Source: Halichondria panicea
Taxonomy: Eukaryota; Porifera; Demospongiae; Suberitida; Halichondriidae
Direction: 5' to 3'
NCBI RefSeq assembly: GCF_963675165.1
Contig: NC_087380.1
Coordinates: forward strand, 1,417,803 to 1,481,802
DNA: 64,000 nucleotides
Under the pieces are notes generated by a model. That model did not search any database and was not told where the DNA came from. It worked only from the letters and a program-made list of their open reading frames with translations. Each line of letters starts with the position of its first letter. Position 1 is the first letter of the stretch. Positions 43,054 through 53,819 of this stretch are shown in pieces. A program made the translations under genes and the position numbers.

Positions 43054-43908
43054 TCATGTAGCAGGTTCTAAGATATGGTGATCCAAAGAGCTAAGAGTGT
43101 TAGCGACAATAGTACACTGACAGGCATTGGCTCCGTCAATTGAGAAATTCTCTAACTTTTTGAAAACTTCGCGAGCTTGAATCATCTTGTACGTTCTCTT
43201 GCTATGGACAGCTCCAACGCTAACACCTGATCCAACTCCAGCACTGGCACCCACAACAAGACCACTCACAGCACCGACAACACCACCGATAATTCCGCCC
43301 ACAATCGTACCCGCTACAGGGACAACGGAACCAGCCAAAGCTCCCACAGTTATCCCTCCAGCAATCCCTGTGGCAGTGCCAGCAACAGCTCCAACACCAC
43401 CTCCAGTTGAAGCACCAATCACAAGTGGCTTACTACCGTACACACGAACCAGACAGTCGGCTTGAACAGTTAGATACAGCTTATAAATGTGAGTTGAGGT
43501 ATTTTGCTCATGTGTTCTTTGGGCATTAGGTGGAATAGGTCTTGGTTGCTCGTCAAGCTGTTCCTTTGCAGTGAAACTGACACTACCTTCAACTGCACCA
43601 GTTAACGGTGGGTGAACTAAGTTTAAATGTCCACTTGCATTAGCATTACTCTCCCGTTTTCTCTGCAATGAGGGGTTGCCTGGAAACAAGTATTCTCGCT
43701 CTGTACGATTGGTCTCAACGAGTTGTTGACCCTCGAGTACACAAGATGGGGCGACAGGCTCAATTCTTATCACACTAATAGCATCGAGGAAAGTCTGTAA
43801 GTCAGCTCTGTCAATGTGAGATGACTCATTAAACTTTTCTTTGGCCAGAGCTTCAACAGCAGCCTGCACTTTCTTTCTGATTTCAGCTGTAATCTCATTT
43901 TCAGCCAT
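43054..43908 (-). CDS. Glycine-zipper insert protein, long type (GZ2)
   Basis: 284 aa. N-terminal helix (ITAEIRKKVQAAVEALAKEKF), DLQTFLDAISVIRIEPVAPS, then an extra ~80-residue linker absent from the short type (REYLFPGNPSLQRKRES and a Pro/Gln-rich part). The strand pair KLYLTVQADCLVRVY (about 143-157) follows, then the double glycine zipper at about 164-234 with the turn GSVVPVAGT, then REVFKKLENFSIDGANACQCTIVAN. Intact single exon. The zipper is uncharged over about 65 residues, so membrane insertion or tight helix packing is predicted. Same architecture as GZ5 and GZ10. Confidence 0.83.
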   Translation of the reverse strand: MAENEITAEIRKKVQAAVEALAKEKFNESSHIDRADLQTFLDAISVIRIEPVAPSCVLEGQQLVETNRTEREYLFPGNPSLQRKRESNANASGHLNLVHPPLTGAVEGSVSFTAKEQLDEQPRPIPPNAQRTHEQNTSTHIYKLYLTVQADCLVRVYGSKPLVIGASTGGGVGAVAGTATGIAGGITVGALAGSVVPVAGTIVGGIIGGVVGAVSGLVVGASAGVGSGVSVGAVHSKRTYKMIQAREVFKKLENFSIDGANACQCTIVANTLSSLDHHILEPAT

Positions 43909-45697
43909 TTTGTTCTATACTTAGAATGACTCGAGGAACTCATGACTCAGGTGCACTAAGGACTGGGACCTTCAATTATTGCTGAATTTGCAAATTATAA
44001 GCCCCGCCCACACGGTCGCCATGGTTCCGCCCACGCGTTCATTACTTCAACATACAACTCCCTTTTCATTTTGCAGTAATTATGCCTCGAGGCGTAGCCG
44101 CACGAGGGATACGGTAAAGCTGACTGTGTGTCTGTGTGTGTGTCTGTTCCAGCTGTAACTGCTCAACGGTTGCAATGCGACGAAAGCTAACAGCTTCTAT
44201 AGGCTTCTAGCCACGTTCTCTTGGATTTTGATTCGTGGATTAGCAAACTAAAGCTTCTTTCTCGAGTTATGGCTAGTTTGACTCACATTGAAGGCTGTTG
44301 CAGTCTCTTCAGAATCTTTCATAGCATCATCTGTCCGCACAAACTTTCTATTCAACATATGAGTTGGCCTTGCACTAAAGCGCTAGCTTTTTGTTAGCTA
44401 CAATACTCAGAAAATATCTGTTAAAACAGCTAGCTAGCATGCAGTAGCCATTTGTGAAAATTGATCTCTTTGGACACACCCTTTAATTATTCCTGTGGAT
44501 GTAATGCGCATGCGCGCTCATTCCCCATGTGTGAGAAATAATATCCAAGATCCAGATCCAGATCCTCCTGGCAGAATCATCTTTGTCTTGAAGGCCTGGT
44601 AAGCCACCATATAACAATATAGATAACAATATGCATGTACACAGGTCTTTTCTTCTTAGATATTATATACACTGAACTACATAGATCCTGGAAGAATCAA
44701 TTTTCTTCTTTCTTGAGGTCCTGGTAAGCCACATAATACAGCAATAGATGCATGTAAATAAGTCTTTTCTTCTCAGTGACTTTATATAGATAAGCTAACT
44801 TTAATATTCATTATAGAAACTAATATAACACTCTAATACTTTTCAGCGAAAGCAAAAACATGGCGAGAGGCATTAGCACAGCGCCAGCTTGATTATTATT
44901 CAGCTAGTTTAGAGAAGTGACTTAGTCGGCGTTTAAAACACCCTCTAGTAAAGCTTGCGAGGCAATAGATGACTTCCATAAACCTTCCTTAGCTGATTTA
45001 TCCCTGTACTTTGTCAAAAAATTGTTGACCATGTCCCTGGGAAGCCTACTATCCAAGATGAGACTGCTACATCAAACAACTTTCTGTTATTTCTCCCTTG
45101 CAAAGACCAGGAGGGCTAAGCGCTAGAGTGAGTTGTTAGCTTAGATAGAACTAAGTATAATGAGCAGCAGCAATAGCTAGTAGACTTAGTGTTTAAACGC
45201 CGATTTTTCAATAGAAAAGTGAAATAGTGCTTCGACAAAACGGACCACCCCCACTGATCAATTAGTGGGCGGGGCTTCATTTTAATATTTTCCTAGAGAA
45301 TGGAAGCCAGTGTTTCATTTCATCATAAAAGTTTTGCACAGATTAATATACACAGTAAACAGCAGCAGGTTGAAGTGCCTCTTATAAATGTCTTTTTTAT
45401 GTTGGTCCCAGTCCTTAATGCACCTGAGGATAACCAATGGAGATTCTACATGAGGAATGTCTATGAATACCACAATAAAGAATACCGCGGTTTCCAGGAA
45501 GTTAGAAAAGTAAATACATAATTATGGTGGCATCACATACACACATTACAACCGCTACAGAACATGTATTGGCGCGGCATACCTGTCTAATCCAGATATT
45601 AACTTATCAAGGTGAATATAATAGTTTTATTTATTTGGGTAGGACAATTACAAATATCATTATTGCCATAATAACAAAATCATTCAACATTTAACAT
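43909..45697. other. Large spacer with R1 repeat and weak inverted repeats
   Basis: 44150-44400 is dispersed repeat R1 (copies at 16920 and 60680). TTTAAACGCCGA at about 45192-45203 is inverted relative to TCGGCGTTTAAA at 44926-44937, possible ends of a 280-bp element. Two GGCGGGGCTT-type phrases occur at 44000 and 45270. A 73-codon frame at 45300-45521 has no support as a gene. Confidence 0.5.
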
Positions 45698-46345
45698 TTA
45701 GAGTTCTGTGCTAGTATCGTTCTGAACCTCGTTGTCAGGTCCCTCGTCGCCACTTGGGCACTGGGTGGGTGCGGTCAGTACACAGTGACAAGTGTTACTG
45801 TCACTCGAATACTCGTCAAAGTTCACCAAAACTTGCGAAGCACAAACCATGCTACTATCAGCTGCTCCATTAACCGCCCCTGCATACGCACCAATATAAG
45901 CTCCAAAACCACTGCCAACAATAACACCACCTATGCCACCGACAACCCCACCAATAAGTCCAAATAATACCCTATACGATGCTAAGACCACCAATCCAAA
46001 AAATGCTCCTGAACCGGTCCCTCCAACGGTACCTCCGAAAATACCAATAGTTGCACCAGCACAACACCCAATAGCTGCTCCTTTCTTGACCAGAATTGAA
46101 GAATATACACGAATTTGGAAGTCCGCCTGAACACTGACACACACTTTGTGTGCGTGTGGGAGGGCGTTTGGTTTACAGTTGTCATTAGATATTATCCTCT
46201 CAATCGTGATGTTTTTCATGAGCCTCTTTAAGTCATCTTTGTCTATCCTAAATCCATTAGGATGCCTTTCTTTAGCAGATGTCTCTAGAGCTGCACGTAT
46301 CTTGGGTTGGATGCGAGCTTTAACGTTCTCTTCAAGGTCAGACAT
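45698..46345 (-). CDS. Glycine-zipper insert protein, short type with altered turn (GZ3)
   Basis: 215 aa. N-terminal helix (VKARIQPKIRAALETSAKER), DDLKRLMKNITIERI, HKVCVSVQADFQIRVY, zipper from about 88, ASQVLVNFDEYSSDSNTCHC, and the CPSGDEGPDNE end. The middle of the zipper departs from all others: the turn VVPVAGT is replaced by GLVVLASYRVLFG, introducing Arg and Tyr between the two Gly-rich halves. Frame is open, and both halves keep the GxxxG pattern. The 5' element is at 46404-46427. Confidence 0.8.
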   Translation of the reverse strand: MSDLEENVKARIQPKIRAALETSAKERHPNGFRIDKDDLKRLMKNITIERIISNDNCKPNALPHAHKVCVSVQADFQIRVYSSILVKKGAAIGCCAGATIGIFGGTVGGTGSGAFFGLVVLASYRVLFGLIGGVVGGIGGVIVGSGFGAYIGAYAGAVNGAADSSMVCASQVLVNFDEYSSDSNTCHCVLTAPTQCPSGDEGPDNEVQNDTSTEL

Positions 46346-48145
46346 TTGTAAACAAGGCTAAAGATGTCCAACATGCAGTGGCAGGCAACAGTGTAGTTCT
46401 GGGCTAGTTCTCTAACTGTGGAGTTTCTAAGACAGTACACATATATATATACGTAGCTTGTAAACATACACTCATATCTACTTCCTGCTGCTGTAATTAA
46501 TAGCGCTCCCCCTAAAAGTGCAGAGTCTAGGAATGTCATAGCTACAACCCAACAGCAGTATAATATTATGGAGATTCCACATTAAGAAGAAATACTGAAA
46601 CTATAATTAATCTGATGGTTATAGCCAGCCACCTGACTCTGTAGTAAACAGCATAATAATATAGCCACAATCCAACAGATTATACAAAAGTACTATAAAT
46701 CACATGGACACTGACAAAACAGTGTCTAACTCATTTAAACCTTGCCCTCGAGGCTTGACTACAATACAATTACTTGACAACGGAATACTAGGTATACACT
46801 AAGTAAGTTACATAGTATACCTGCTCTGCGGCACTTTTCCCATGTACTTCCCATGTAGATCTTATCAACTAGTGTCTAAAGTCAAATTCAACGATTTTAT
46901 GATCGCTTAGAAGGAGCTCTTTTAGATGGTATCAAATTTGGAATGGGCCATAATTTCCTAGTTTTGGAAAAGACCCTGCATGCATGGGATATAATATAAT
47001 TAGTAGTGCTATTAACCTTGCCAGTGCTTGTTACTCGAGTAGCCATACTATTGATTGTTAATCGTTTGTGATGCAGTTTTAAGGTTTTAGCTACAGTTTC
47101 AGTAAAAAGATTAACCGCGGCCGTTATTCGAACGTGCGGTCGTCAAGGCAGTAATTGCACGTCGTTAATGACAACGTGCAATTACTGCCTTGACGACGTG
47201 CAATTACTGATACGCGATTAATCACTGTACGAATCACAGTGAATAATAGGACAACATGCGATTATGGTATAAATTATGACCTGCTAAATAATTACACAGA
47301 GTCAAAAAAATTATTTTGTTTGCACACGTGAAGAACTTTAACAATCTCACTGAAACTTAATAATTATATAACACAGTACAAATGCTAACACATGCTATGA
47401 AACTACAAGCTGCTATGGAGACTTTGAAGCCTATTAACCTGCATGGCTCTTTACAATATAGAGGGTAGGCACAATTAATAGATGATGTATGAATGAATTC
47501 CCTGAAATCTCAAGTCCCTTAGGGCATTACTTATATAGGCTATCTACCCAATGAACATAATTAATTTTAGCTAGCTACCACACAATCACCATTATCACTA
47601 CTCACATGCCCCAACAACAGTAAGTACATAACGTATAATCTGGTCAAGCGCACATCAACAAATAGGCGCATACTGGTTAGCAGACCAAGAGCCTTGATAG
47701 AAGGCGCATGCATGGTTCTCTGCAAACAATGTTAGTATAACAATAGCACATGCCCCAAGAAGGTTTTCTATGGAGTTAGCATGTACATATCTGATGTCGT
47801 TATTACAACTACAAAAAACTCTATGGTAACAGCATCACACCTATACACAGAATACAGCATCTCTAATCACACTACCCTATATGCTATATAACCATGCACC
47901 CACATAATTATAGATGTTCTATAATTATACACTGTTCTATAGCACAAGAACTTATTGAAGTAACTACGACAACACAGCTAGCTAAATTGTTTGTTTGATC
48001 ACAGTTGAAATCGGGAAGCTTTTGCACAGCACTTGCTGAGACAATCCTACTCTTCTATAGTGTTCACGTTATTATATGAGTGCTAACTTACAACTATACT
48101 TGAGGCATTCGAAAACAACACAATCATTCTGCAACATAATTATTT
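46346..48145. other. Spacer with a perfect 24-bp hairpin and repeated blocks
   Basis: No gene supported. 47139-47197 is a perfect hairpin (listed). 47727-47833 is repeated at 49657-49762 (GTTAGTATAACAATAGCACA and following). 47300-47560 is shared with 57960-58170. Confidence 0.55.
47139..47197. repeat. Perfect 24-bp inverted repeat, 11-base loop
   Basis: Arm 47139-47162 begins GTCGTCAAGGCAGTAATTGC and ends ACGT; the exact reverse complement occupies 47174-47197. It is immediately followed by another partial copy of the arm (GACGTGCAATTACTGATACG), so the arm motif occurs three times in 80 bp. Confidence 0.85.
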
Positions 48146-48766
48146 TTATGGTCCCGAATTGTCAGGTTCCTCGTCGCCACTTGGGCACTTGGTGGGTGCG
48201 GTCAATACACAGCGACAAATGTTGTGGTTCTTGTCCATCGAATACTCTTCTAACTTCAGAAAAATGTCAGAAGCGCAAACAGTGGTAACACGAACTAATC
48301 CAACTGCAGCACCTGTTCCACCTCCAACACCCGCGCCAAAACCAAAACCACTTAAACTACCGACAATCCCACCAATAATTCCACCGATGATGTTCCCCGC
48401 CACCGGAACAATGGAGCCAATCGCAGCCCCTGCAGCTATCCCTCCGACAGTACCTCCGACAGTACCAACAGTACCTCCAACAGTCGCTCCTACTCCGGCT
48501 GGAAGCAGGGGATATATACGAATTTTGAAATCGGCTTGAACGCTAATACAAACTCTGTGAGCGTGTAGAGGGGAGTTAGGCATTGATAAGGATGAGGAAC
48601 AGTTCTTATTAGATCTTATCCTCTCAATCGTGATGATTTCCATGAGCTCCTCGAATTCATCTAATATTTCGAATCCAGTAGGATGCTTCTCTTTTGCAAC
48701 TGTCTCAAGAGATGCTCGTATCTTGGGTTTGATGTGAGCTTTAATATCCGCTTCAGGATTAGACAT
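48146..48766 (-). CDS. Glycine-zipper insert protein, short type (GZ4)
   Basis: 206 aa. Start MSNPEADIKAHIKPKIRASLE; EEFEELMEIITIERIRS-like segment; HRVCISVQADFKIRIY; zipper from about 87 to 155, starting with a GTVGTVGGTVGG run and the turn GSIVPVAGN; ASDIFLKLEEYSMDKNHNICRC; CPSGDEEPDN end. Two codons are missing in the second helix relative to paralogues. The 5' element is degenerate (about 48811-48838). Otherwise an ordinary intact member. Confidence 0.82.
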   Translation of the reverse strand: MSNPEADIKAHIKPKIRASLETVAKEKHPTGFEILDEFEELMEIITIERIRSNKNCSSSLSMPNSPLHAHRVCISVQADFKIRIYPLLPAGVGATVGGTVGTVGGTVGGIAAGAAIGSIVPVAGNIIGGIIGGIVGSLSGFGFGAGVGGGTGAAVGLVRVTTVCASDIFLKLEEYSMDKNHNICRCVLTAPTKCPSGDEEPDNSGP

Positions 48767-50277
48767 TTTATAAACACAACTGAATGTTTCAACAGTAGCA
48801 ACAGCTCAGTTCTTAACAGATATCTAACGTAGAGTTCCTTAATTGTAGCCTAAAGTGAACACAGATACGTATATAGCTAGTAATAGTGAAAGAACACATC
48901 CACTTCCTGCCAACACATTAAGTGCAGGAATTTGTAGATGTAAGCACATTAACATAATTATAGACACAACCCAACACGTGCACGTTAAAGGTACCACACT
49001 AGATATGTAATGACACACTCAGTTCCAATATTTACACACAGTAGTATTTTAACAATCTTTACTCCATTCTGTTACACGCACAAACACTTATTAAGGTGAT
49101 TATCACCACACTAAATATGTAATGACACACTCAGTTACAAAATCTATTTGCTCACCGTAGTATTTTAACAATCCTGCTACTCCATTCTGTCACACGCACA
49201 CACACTTATTAAGGTGATTATCATCATAATTATACCTATGTATTATCATTAACAAGTTAGTGCGCAGAGCTAAAAGCTTAGCACTGGCTTCAAGCTATAT
49301 ATACGCACAAGCTTTTTGTTCGTTTTCAATAGTTTTTGAGACTGTTAGCTAGTTGTATCCAAGGTGAGGTAGCTTATAGGTAGCAAGTACTTTTCAATAG
49401 AGATATAGACACAATTAATAGATGAATGTATGCCTGCGTGATTAAATTCCTTGAAATCTCAAGTCCCTTAGGGCATTACTTGTAGGCTATAGCTACTCCC
49501 ATGCCCCAACAAATGTACGTATATACGGTAGTAGCTCAATAGCTATTCATATTATAATAGGAGAATGACAAACTCAATCATTATAATTATGACAACATTT
49601 ATTTGCACGCCAGTAGAATTATCAATCTCACATATGCATGTAAGCCAAACAAACAACGTTAGTATAACAATAGCACATGCCCCAAGAAGGTTTTCTATGG
49701 AGTTAGCATGTACATATCTGATGGTCGTTATTACAACTACAAAAAACTCCATGGTAACAATACAGCATCTCTAATCACAGCACCCTATATACGCTGTATA
49801 ACCACCCACAGAGTTATAAAATACAGAACATCTATAATTATACACTGTTCTAACTGTAATAGCATTGAGGTAACTATGACACACAACTAGCTAAATTATT
49901 TACTTGATCACGGTTAAAATTCTACTGGCTTACCAGTCTAATCCTAGCAATATCACAATAACATAATTATTGAGGTAACTACCAACGCTGAATTCGGGAA
50001 GCGTTCCGTGGCCATGAATTTAATATCGCATGCATGCATGCTGCAAAAAGGCTGCTATTCCGCGAAAGTTTATACCTTCCGCTATACCATATATGCTTCC
50101 CATGCCCAGTAGCAATACAAAAAAGTGCGGAGTCTATAGGAATGTAAACAATATAATAATTAATGAACATTTAATCCAACAGCACACATTAAATTTACTA
50201 TACACTAAATAACCACATATACAGAGTTAGTTTATTTGCAGAAGCAGAATTTTAACATCTCACAAAATACTAGCATG
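48767..50277. other. Spacer, repeat-rich, no gene
   Basis: Direct repeats AATGACACACTCAGTTAC / ACACACTTATTAAGGTGATTATCA occur twice between 49000 and 49230. 49657-49762 is the second copy of the 47727 block. GAAATCTCAAGTCCCTTAGGGCATTAC is at about 49450. Confidence 0.55.
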
Positions 50278-51201
50278 CTAACTCAATAGCCCTGATATAA
50301 CTATTATATACCAGCAGCGTAAAATTGCACAAAAGTTTTTTTTTTTTTTTGTAGCAGGTGTTAATGCACGTTCCTCTAAAGGGTCAACAAAGTTAGCAAC
50401 AATAGTACACTGCAAAGCACTGGTGCTTTTGTTGCCTGGCGAACCCTGCATCTTTTTGAAAACTTCGCTAGCTTGCATCATCTTGTATGTTCTGCTACTA
50501 TGGACAGCTCCAAAGCCCACACCTGCTCCCGCTCCAGCAGAGCTGCCTACAATAAGACCACCCACAGCACCCAAAATACCGCCAACAATTCCACCCACAA
50601 TCGTCCCTGCCACCGGCACAATCGATCCAACCGCAGCCCCTGCAGCTATCCCTCCAGCAGTACCTCCGAGGGCACCAAGAATACCAACAGTTGATGCACC
50701 AATCACAAGTGGCTTAGTACAATACACTCGAATCTCAGAGTCGGCTTGAACCGTTAGATGAAGCTTATAAACGTGATGTACGGACTTTCGATCAAGTGTC
50801 CTTTGGGATATATGTGAAATAGTTATTGGTTGCTCTTGAAGCTGTTCATTTGCAGTCCAACTGGCTTTACCTTTAGCTCTAGCACCTACCACTGGGTGAG
50901 TTAAGTTTGAATGTGCTCCTGTGCTCGCCTTAAACTTTTTCTCTTTCTGTCGTGAGGGGTTGCCTGGAAACAAGTATTCTTGACCAGTTAGATTTGTCTC
51001 AACATGTTTTTGACCCTGGTGTACACGTGATGGGGCGACAGGCTCAATTCTTGTCACACTAATAGCATCGAGGAATGTCTGCAAGTCATCTCTGTCAATG
51101 TGACATGAGTTAAATTTTTCTCTGGCCACGACTTTGACAGTGGGCTTCACTTTCTTTTTGATTTCAGCATTAATCCGAGCTCTAAACGTATCTTCAGCCA
51201 T
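50278..51201 (-). CDS. Glycine-zipper insert protein, long type (GZ5)
   Basis: 307 aa, intact. MAEDTFRARINAEIKKKVKPT helix, DLQTFLDAISVTRIEPVAPS, long linker (EYLFPGNPSRQKEKK), KLHLTVQADSEIRVY, double glycine zipper at about 172-240 with GSIVPVAGT, ASEVFKKMQ and LQCTIVANF. The frame runs through a 14-base A run (50338-50351 as T) just before the place where its near twin GZ10 stops, adding a hydrophobic end (CWYIIVISG). Whether that end is real depends on the homopolymer length. Near-identical to GZ10 elsewhere. Confidence 0.82.
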   Translation of the reverse strand: MAEDTFRARINAEIKKKVKPTVKVVAREKFNSCHIDRDDLQTFLDAISVTRIEPVAPSRVHQGQKHVETNLTGQEYLFPGNPSRQKEKKFKASTGAHSNLTHPVVGARAKGKASWTANEQLQEQPITISHISQRTLDRKSVHHVYKLHLTVQADSEIRVYCTKPLVIGASTVGILGALGGTAGGIAAGAAVGSIVPVAGTIVGGIVGGILGAVGGLIVGSSAGAGAGVGFGAVHSSRTYKMMQASEVFKKMQGSPGNKSTSALQCTIVANFVDPLEERALTPATKKKKNFCAILRCWYIIVISGLLS

Positions 51202-51489
51202 TTTATTCTAGCATGATAAACAATGGAGATTCCATGCACATATACATATAGGAATGTATACTGGAGCAATAGTTTAAACTATCTATAAATTGATTTAGCC
51301 CAAACACAAACGTTTACAGACGCCCTAAAAACAAGTGTGCAATCCATTGACTTTATACCCTTGATACGAATAATTTATTAGAACTTAGCGTGCACTACCA
51401 AACCTCCTCTGCGGGTCTGAATTAGAGTCTAGGAATGTAACATAGCTACAATCCAACAGCCAGTATAGACACATTAAATTAAGCTCCTC

Positions 51490-51722
51490 CCTTTCCTGTC
51501 GTGCATGAGGGGTTACAAGTATTATTGTCCAGTAAGATTGGTCTCAACGTGCTGCTGACCCCCGAGTACACATGATGGGGCAATTGACAGGCTAAATTCC
51601 CATTAAAGTAATAGCATCGAGGAATGTCTGCAAGTCAGCTCTGTCAATGCGAGTGAGATGACTCATTAAAATTTACTCTGCAGCCAGCACTTTCTTTCTG
51701 ATATCTCATTCTCAGCCATTTT
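51490..51722 (-). pseudogene. Relic of a long-type glycine-zipper gene 5' end
   Basis: Minus-sense sequence resembles the first ~85 codons of GZ2/GZ5: the ATG in CAGCCATTTTGTTC, CTCATTAAA for the helix end, GCATCGAGGAATGTCTGCAA for LQTFLDA, and GGGGTTACAAGTATTA for the NP-linker. It has many small deletions and no zipper follows. Flanked by an (AT)n run at about 51735-51755. Confidence 0.7.
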
Positions 51723-52202
51723 GTTCTATATAATTATATATATATATATATATAGACAATGCATAGAGATTCCACACTAGGGAAGTCTATATTAATATCA
51801 CAATAAAGGCTTTCCAGGAAGTTAATGTTTATCTAATGGCCATTAGCAGGAGAAATTGATCCTGTCAGTAGCCACAGATGGTACGTAACATAAAACGCAT
51901 ACACACAAAATACAACAATCCTATAATTACACACAAGCAGTCACTAATAATAACATGCTATAATTATACATTATGTCATCAGTTTAATTTGGGAAGTTTT
52001 TCACAGCATTTGCAGCGCCAATACTATACCAATACAAGCGCTTACGTTGTCATGAGTGTTAATAATTATAACTGTACATGTTAAACACAACACAACAAAA
52101 CTGATTCATAAGACAACACAATAATTATGTATAATAATTAGGCAAATAATTATGAGAACAACACACAATGAAACAGAGTCCTGCATGTACTAGATTCTAG
52201 TA

Positions 52203-52838
52203 TCATTCTTTTTTCTCGTTGTCAGGTCCCTCGTCGCCACTTGGGCACTGGGTGGGTGCGGTCAGTACACAGTGACAAGAGTTGTGGTTCTTGCCAGTCG
52301 AGTATTCTTCAAACTTCACAAAAACTTCAGAAGCGCGAATAATAGTGTGTCTGTTGTTACTATCAGCTGCTCCGATCCCCGCACCTGCGCCTGCTCCAAC
52401 ACTTCCCCCGGCAGCAAGACCACCAAAGAAACCGGCAACCCCACCGATAATTCCACCTATGATCGTCCCAGCCACTGGCACAACAGAGCCAATCACAGCC
52501 CCCGCAGCTATGCCTCCAGCGGTACCTCCGGCAGCACCAACAGCTGCACCAGCACCACCTCCAATGGCCGCTCCTTTCTTGACTGGAGACATGGGGTATA
52601 CACGAATTTGTAGATCGGCCTGAACACTGAGGTCCACTCTGTGTGCATGTAGGGACATTGACGAGGAACAATTCTCATTAGATCTTATCCTCTCAATCGT
52701 GATAACTTCCATCAACCTCTCAAAGTCACCTTTGTCTACACGGAATCCATTAGGTCGTCTCTCTCTGGCTACAGTCTCAACAGCTGCTCGTATCTTGGGT
52801 TGGATGTGAGCTTTAACGTTCTCTTTGGGGTCAGACAT
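52203..52838 (-). CDS. Glycine-zipper insert protein, short type (GZ6)
   Basis: 211 aa, the cleanest member. Helix 5-25 (KENVKAHIQPKIRAAVETVA), DFERLMEVITIERI 39-52, strand pair 66-81 (HRVDLSVQADLQIRVY), zipper 90-158 with Gly at almost every fourth position and the turn SVVPVAGT at 118-125, ASEVFVKFEEYS 169-180, SCHCVLTAP 187-195, acidic end. Upstream element at 52887-52909. Paired with GZ7 about 300 bp upstream on the same strand; the pair is duplicated at 61638-63288. Confidence 0.85.
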   Translation of the reverse strand: MSDPKENVKAHIQPKIRAAVETVARERRPNGFRVDKGDFERLMEVITIERIRSNENCSSSMSLHAHRVDLSVQADLQIRVYPMSPVKKGAAIGGGAGAAVGAAGGTAGGIAAGAVIGSVVPVAGTIIGGIIGGVAGFFGGLAAGGSVGAGAGAGIGAADSNNRHTIIRASEVFVKFEEYSTGKNHNSCHCVLTAPTQCPSGDEGPDNEKKE

Positions 52839-53144
52839 TTTGTAAACAAGGCTAAAGATGAGTATTACAAAAGGTTCAGTTCTGGACTAGTTCTCTAACT
52901 ATGGAGTCCATACAGCTAGAAAACACACAAACACATGTGTACTTTTTTTGCTTAGCTATAGCTGTCACATGATATGGCATATAAACACTACAGTACATCA
53001 CAGCAGTTTATAATTATTCATTGATCAGTGCAAATTCTAGGAATGTCAACCATAGAATACAATGTAGCCACAAGCCACACACATGCATACACACGCACAA
53101 ACAATAAATAACCACACACACACACACAAACACAGACCATGTAA

Positions 53145-53819
53145 TCATACACTAGCAGGTCTAATCCTAGTAACATCACAAGAACTTATAGGGTCAACCA
53201 CGACAACACAACTAGCTAAATTGTTTGCTTCGTCATAGCTGAATTCAGGAAGCTGAGCCAGCACTTCTTGAGCCAATATTGTCGTTGCATGTCTATACAG
53301 CCAGTGTCGATGCACACGTATCGGGAAATTTCCTTGAACAGAAACTTTAACTCGATAGTTGCAATAGTTCTTCCCTTGTGCGTGTTCCAATATTGCCTCA
53401 GGGGGGTGAACTTCTCTATCAAACTTCTGCTCTTCTTTCTGACCTTTCTTGATATGAATGCCGGCCTTCGCAGCAAATGGACTGACAAGTTTTAGAAGCT
53501 TGACAAGGCCACCATTAGCACCCACGTCTACATCAATTTGGTCGACATGTTCGATTTTTCGTGTTGGGTGGTGGGCAAACTTGTGTCCTTCCAACAAGTG
53601 ATTGGCATCTACCATTTGTGACTCAGGAACAGTACACTCAGCTTCCAGTTCAACCGTGATCGTTATAATTTCCTTCAGCTGCTGTTTGTCTCTTATATTT
53701 ACATGGGCATAATTAGGATAGTGACCACGACTCAACGTTTCCAAGGCAGCCAACACCTTGGTCCAGGCCTTTGCCTTGAGGTCAACTGTCGCCCTCTTTG
53801 GTTTTAGAGCCGTGGCCAT
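53145..53819 (-). CDS. GZ-family protein without the zipper insert (GZ7)
   Basis: 224 aa. It keeps the family frame: N-terminal helix (AWTKVLAALETLSRGHYPNY), KQQLKEIITITVELEAEC, a linker of long type, the strand pair NYRVKVSVQGNFPIRVH, then ILAQEVLAQLPEFSYDEANNLASCVVVVD. Between VH and ILAQEV there are only about a dozen residues (RHWLYRHATT) where other members carry the ~70-residue glycine zipper. This shows that the zipper is a loop insert in a common domain. Intact; near twin of GZ12. Confidence 0.8.
   Translation of the reverse strand: MATALKPKRATVDLKAKAWTKVLAALETLSRGHYPNYAHVNIRDKQQLKEIITITVELEAECTVPESQMVDANHLLEGHKFAHHPTRKIEHVDQIDVDVGANGGLVKLLKLVSPFAAKAGIHIKKGQKEEQKFDREVHPPEAILEHAQGKNYCNYRVKVSVQGNFPIRVHRHWLYRHATTILAQEVLAQLPEFSYDEANNLASCVVVVDPISSCDVTRIRPASV

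Noticed and set aside
45300-45521. 73-codon + strand frame between GZ2 and GZ3
   Set aside because: Its end resembles the 5' flanks of other array genes (GGAGATTC-TACA and following), so it is spacer sequence.
47727-49762. Repeated blocks considered as a CRISPR-like or satellite array
   Set aside because: Only two copies, about 1.9 kb apart, no regular spacing; they are duplicated spacers.
52282-52623. Pro/Ala-rich open frames on the + strand over the zipper genes (also near 41365, 43187, 48159, 50423, 58356, 61687)
   Set aside because: They are the antisense of Gly/Ala codons of the zipper; they follow each zipper gene exactly and have no independent start context or domain.
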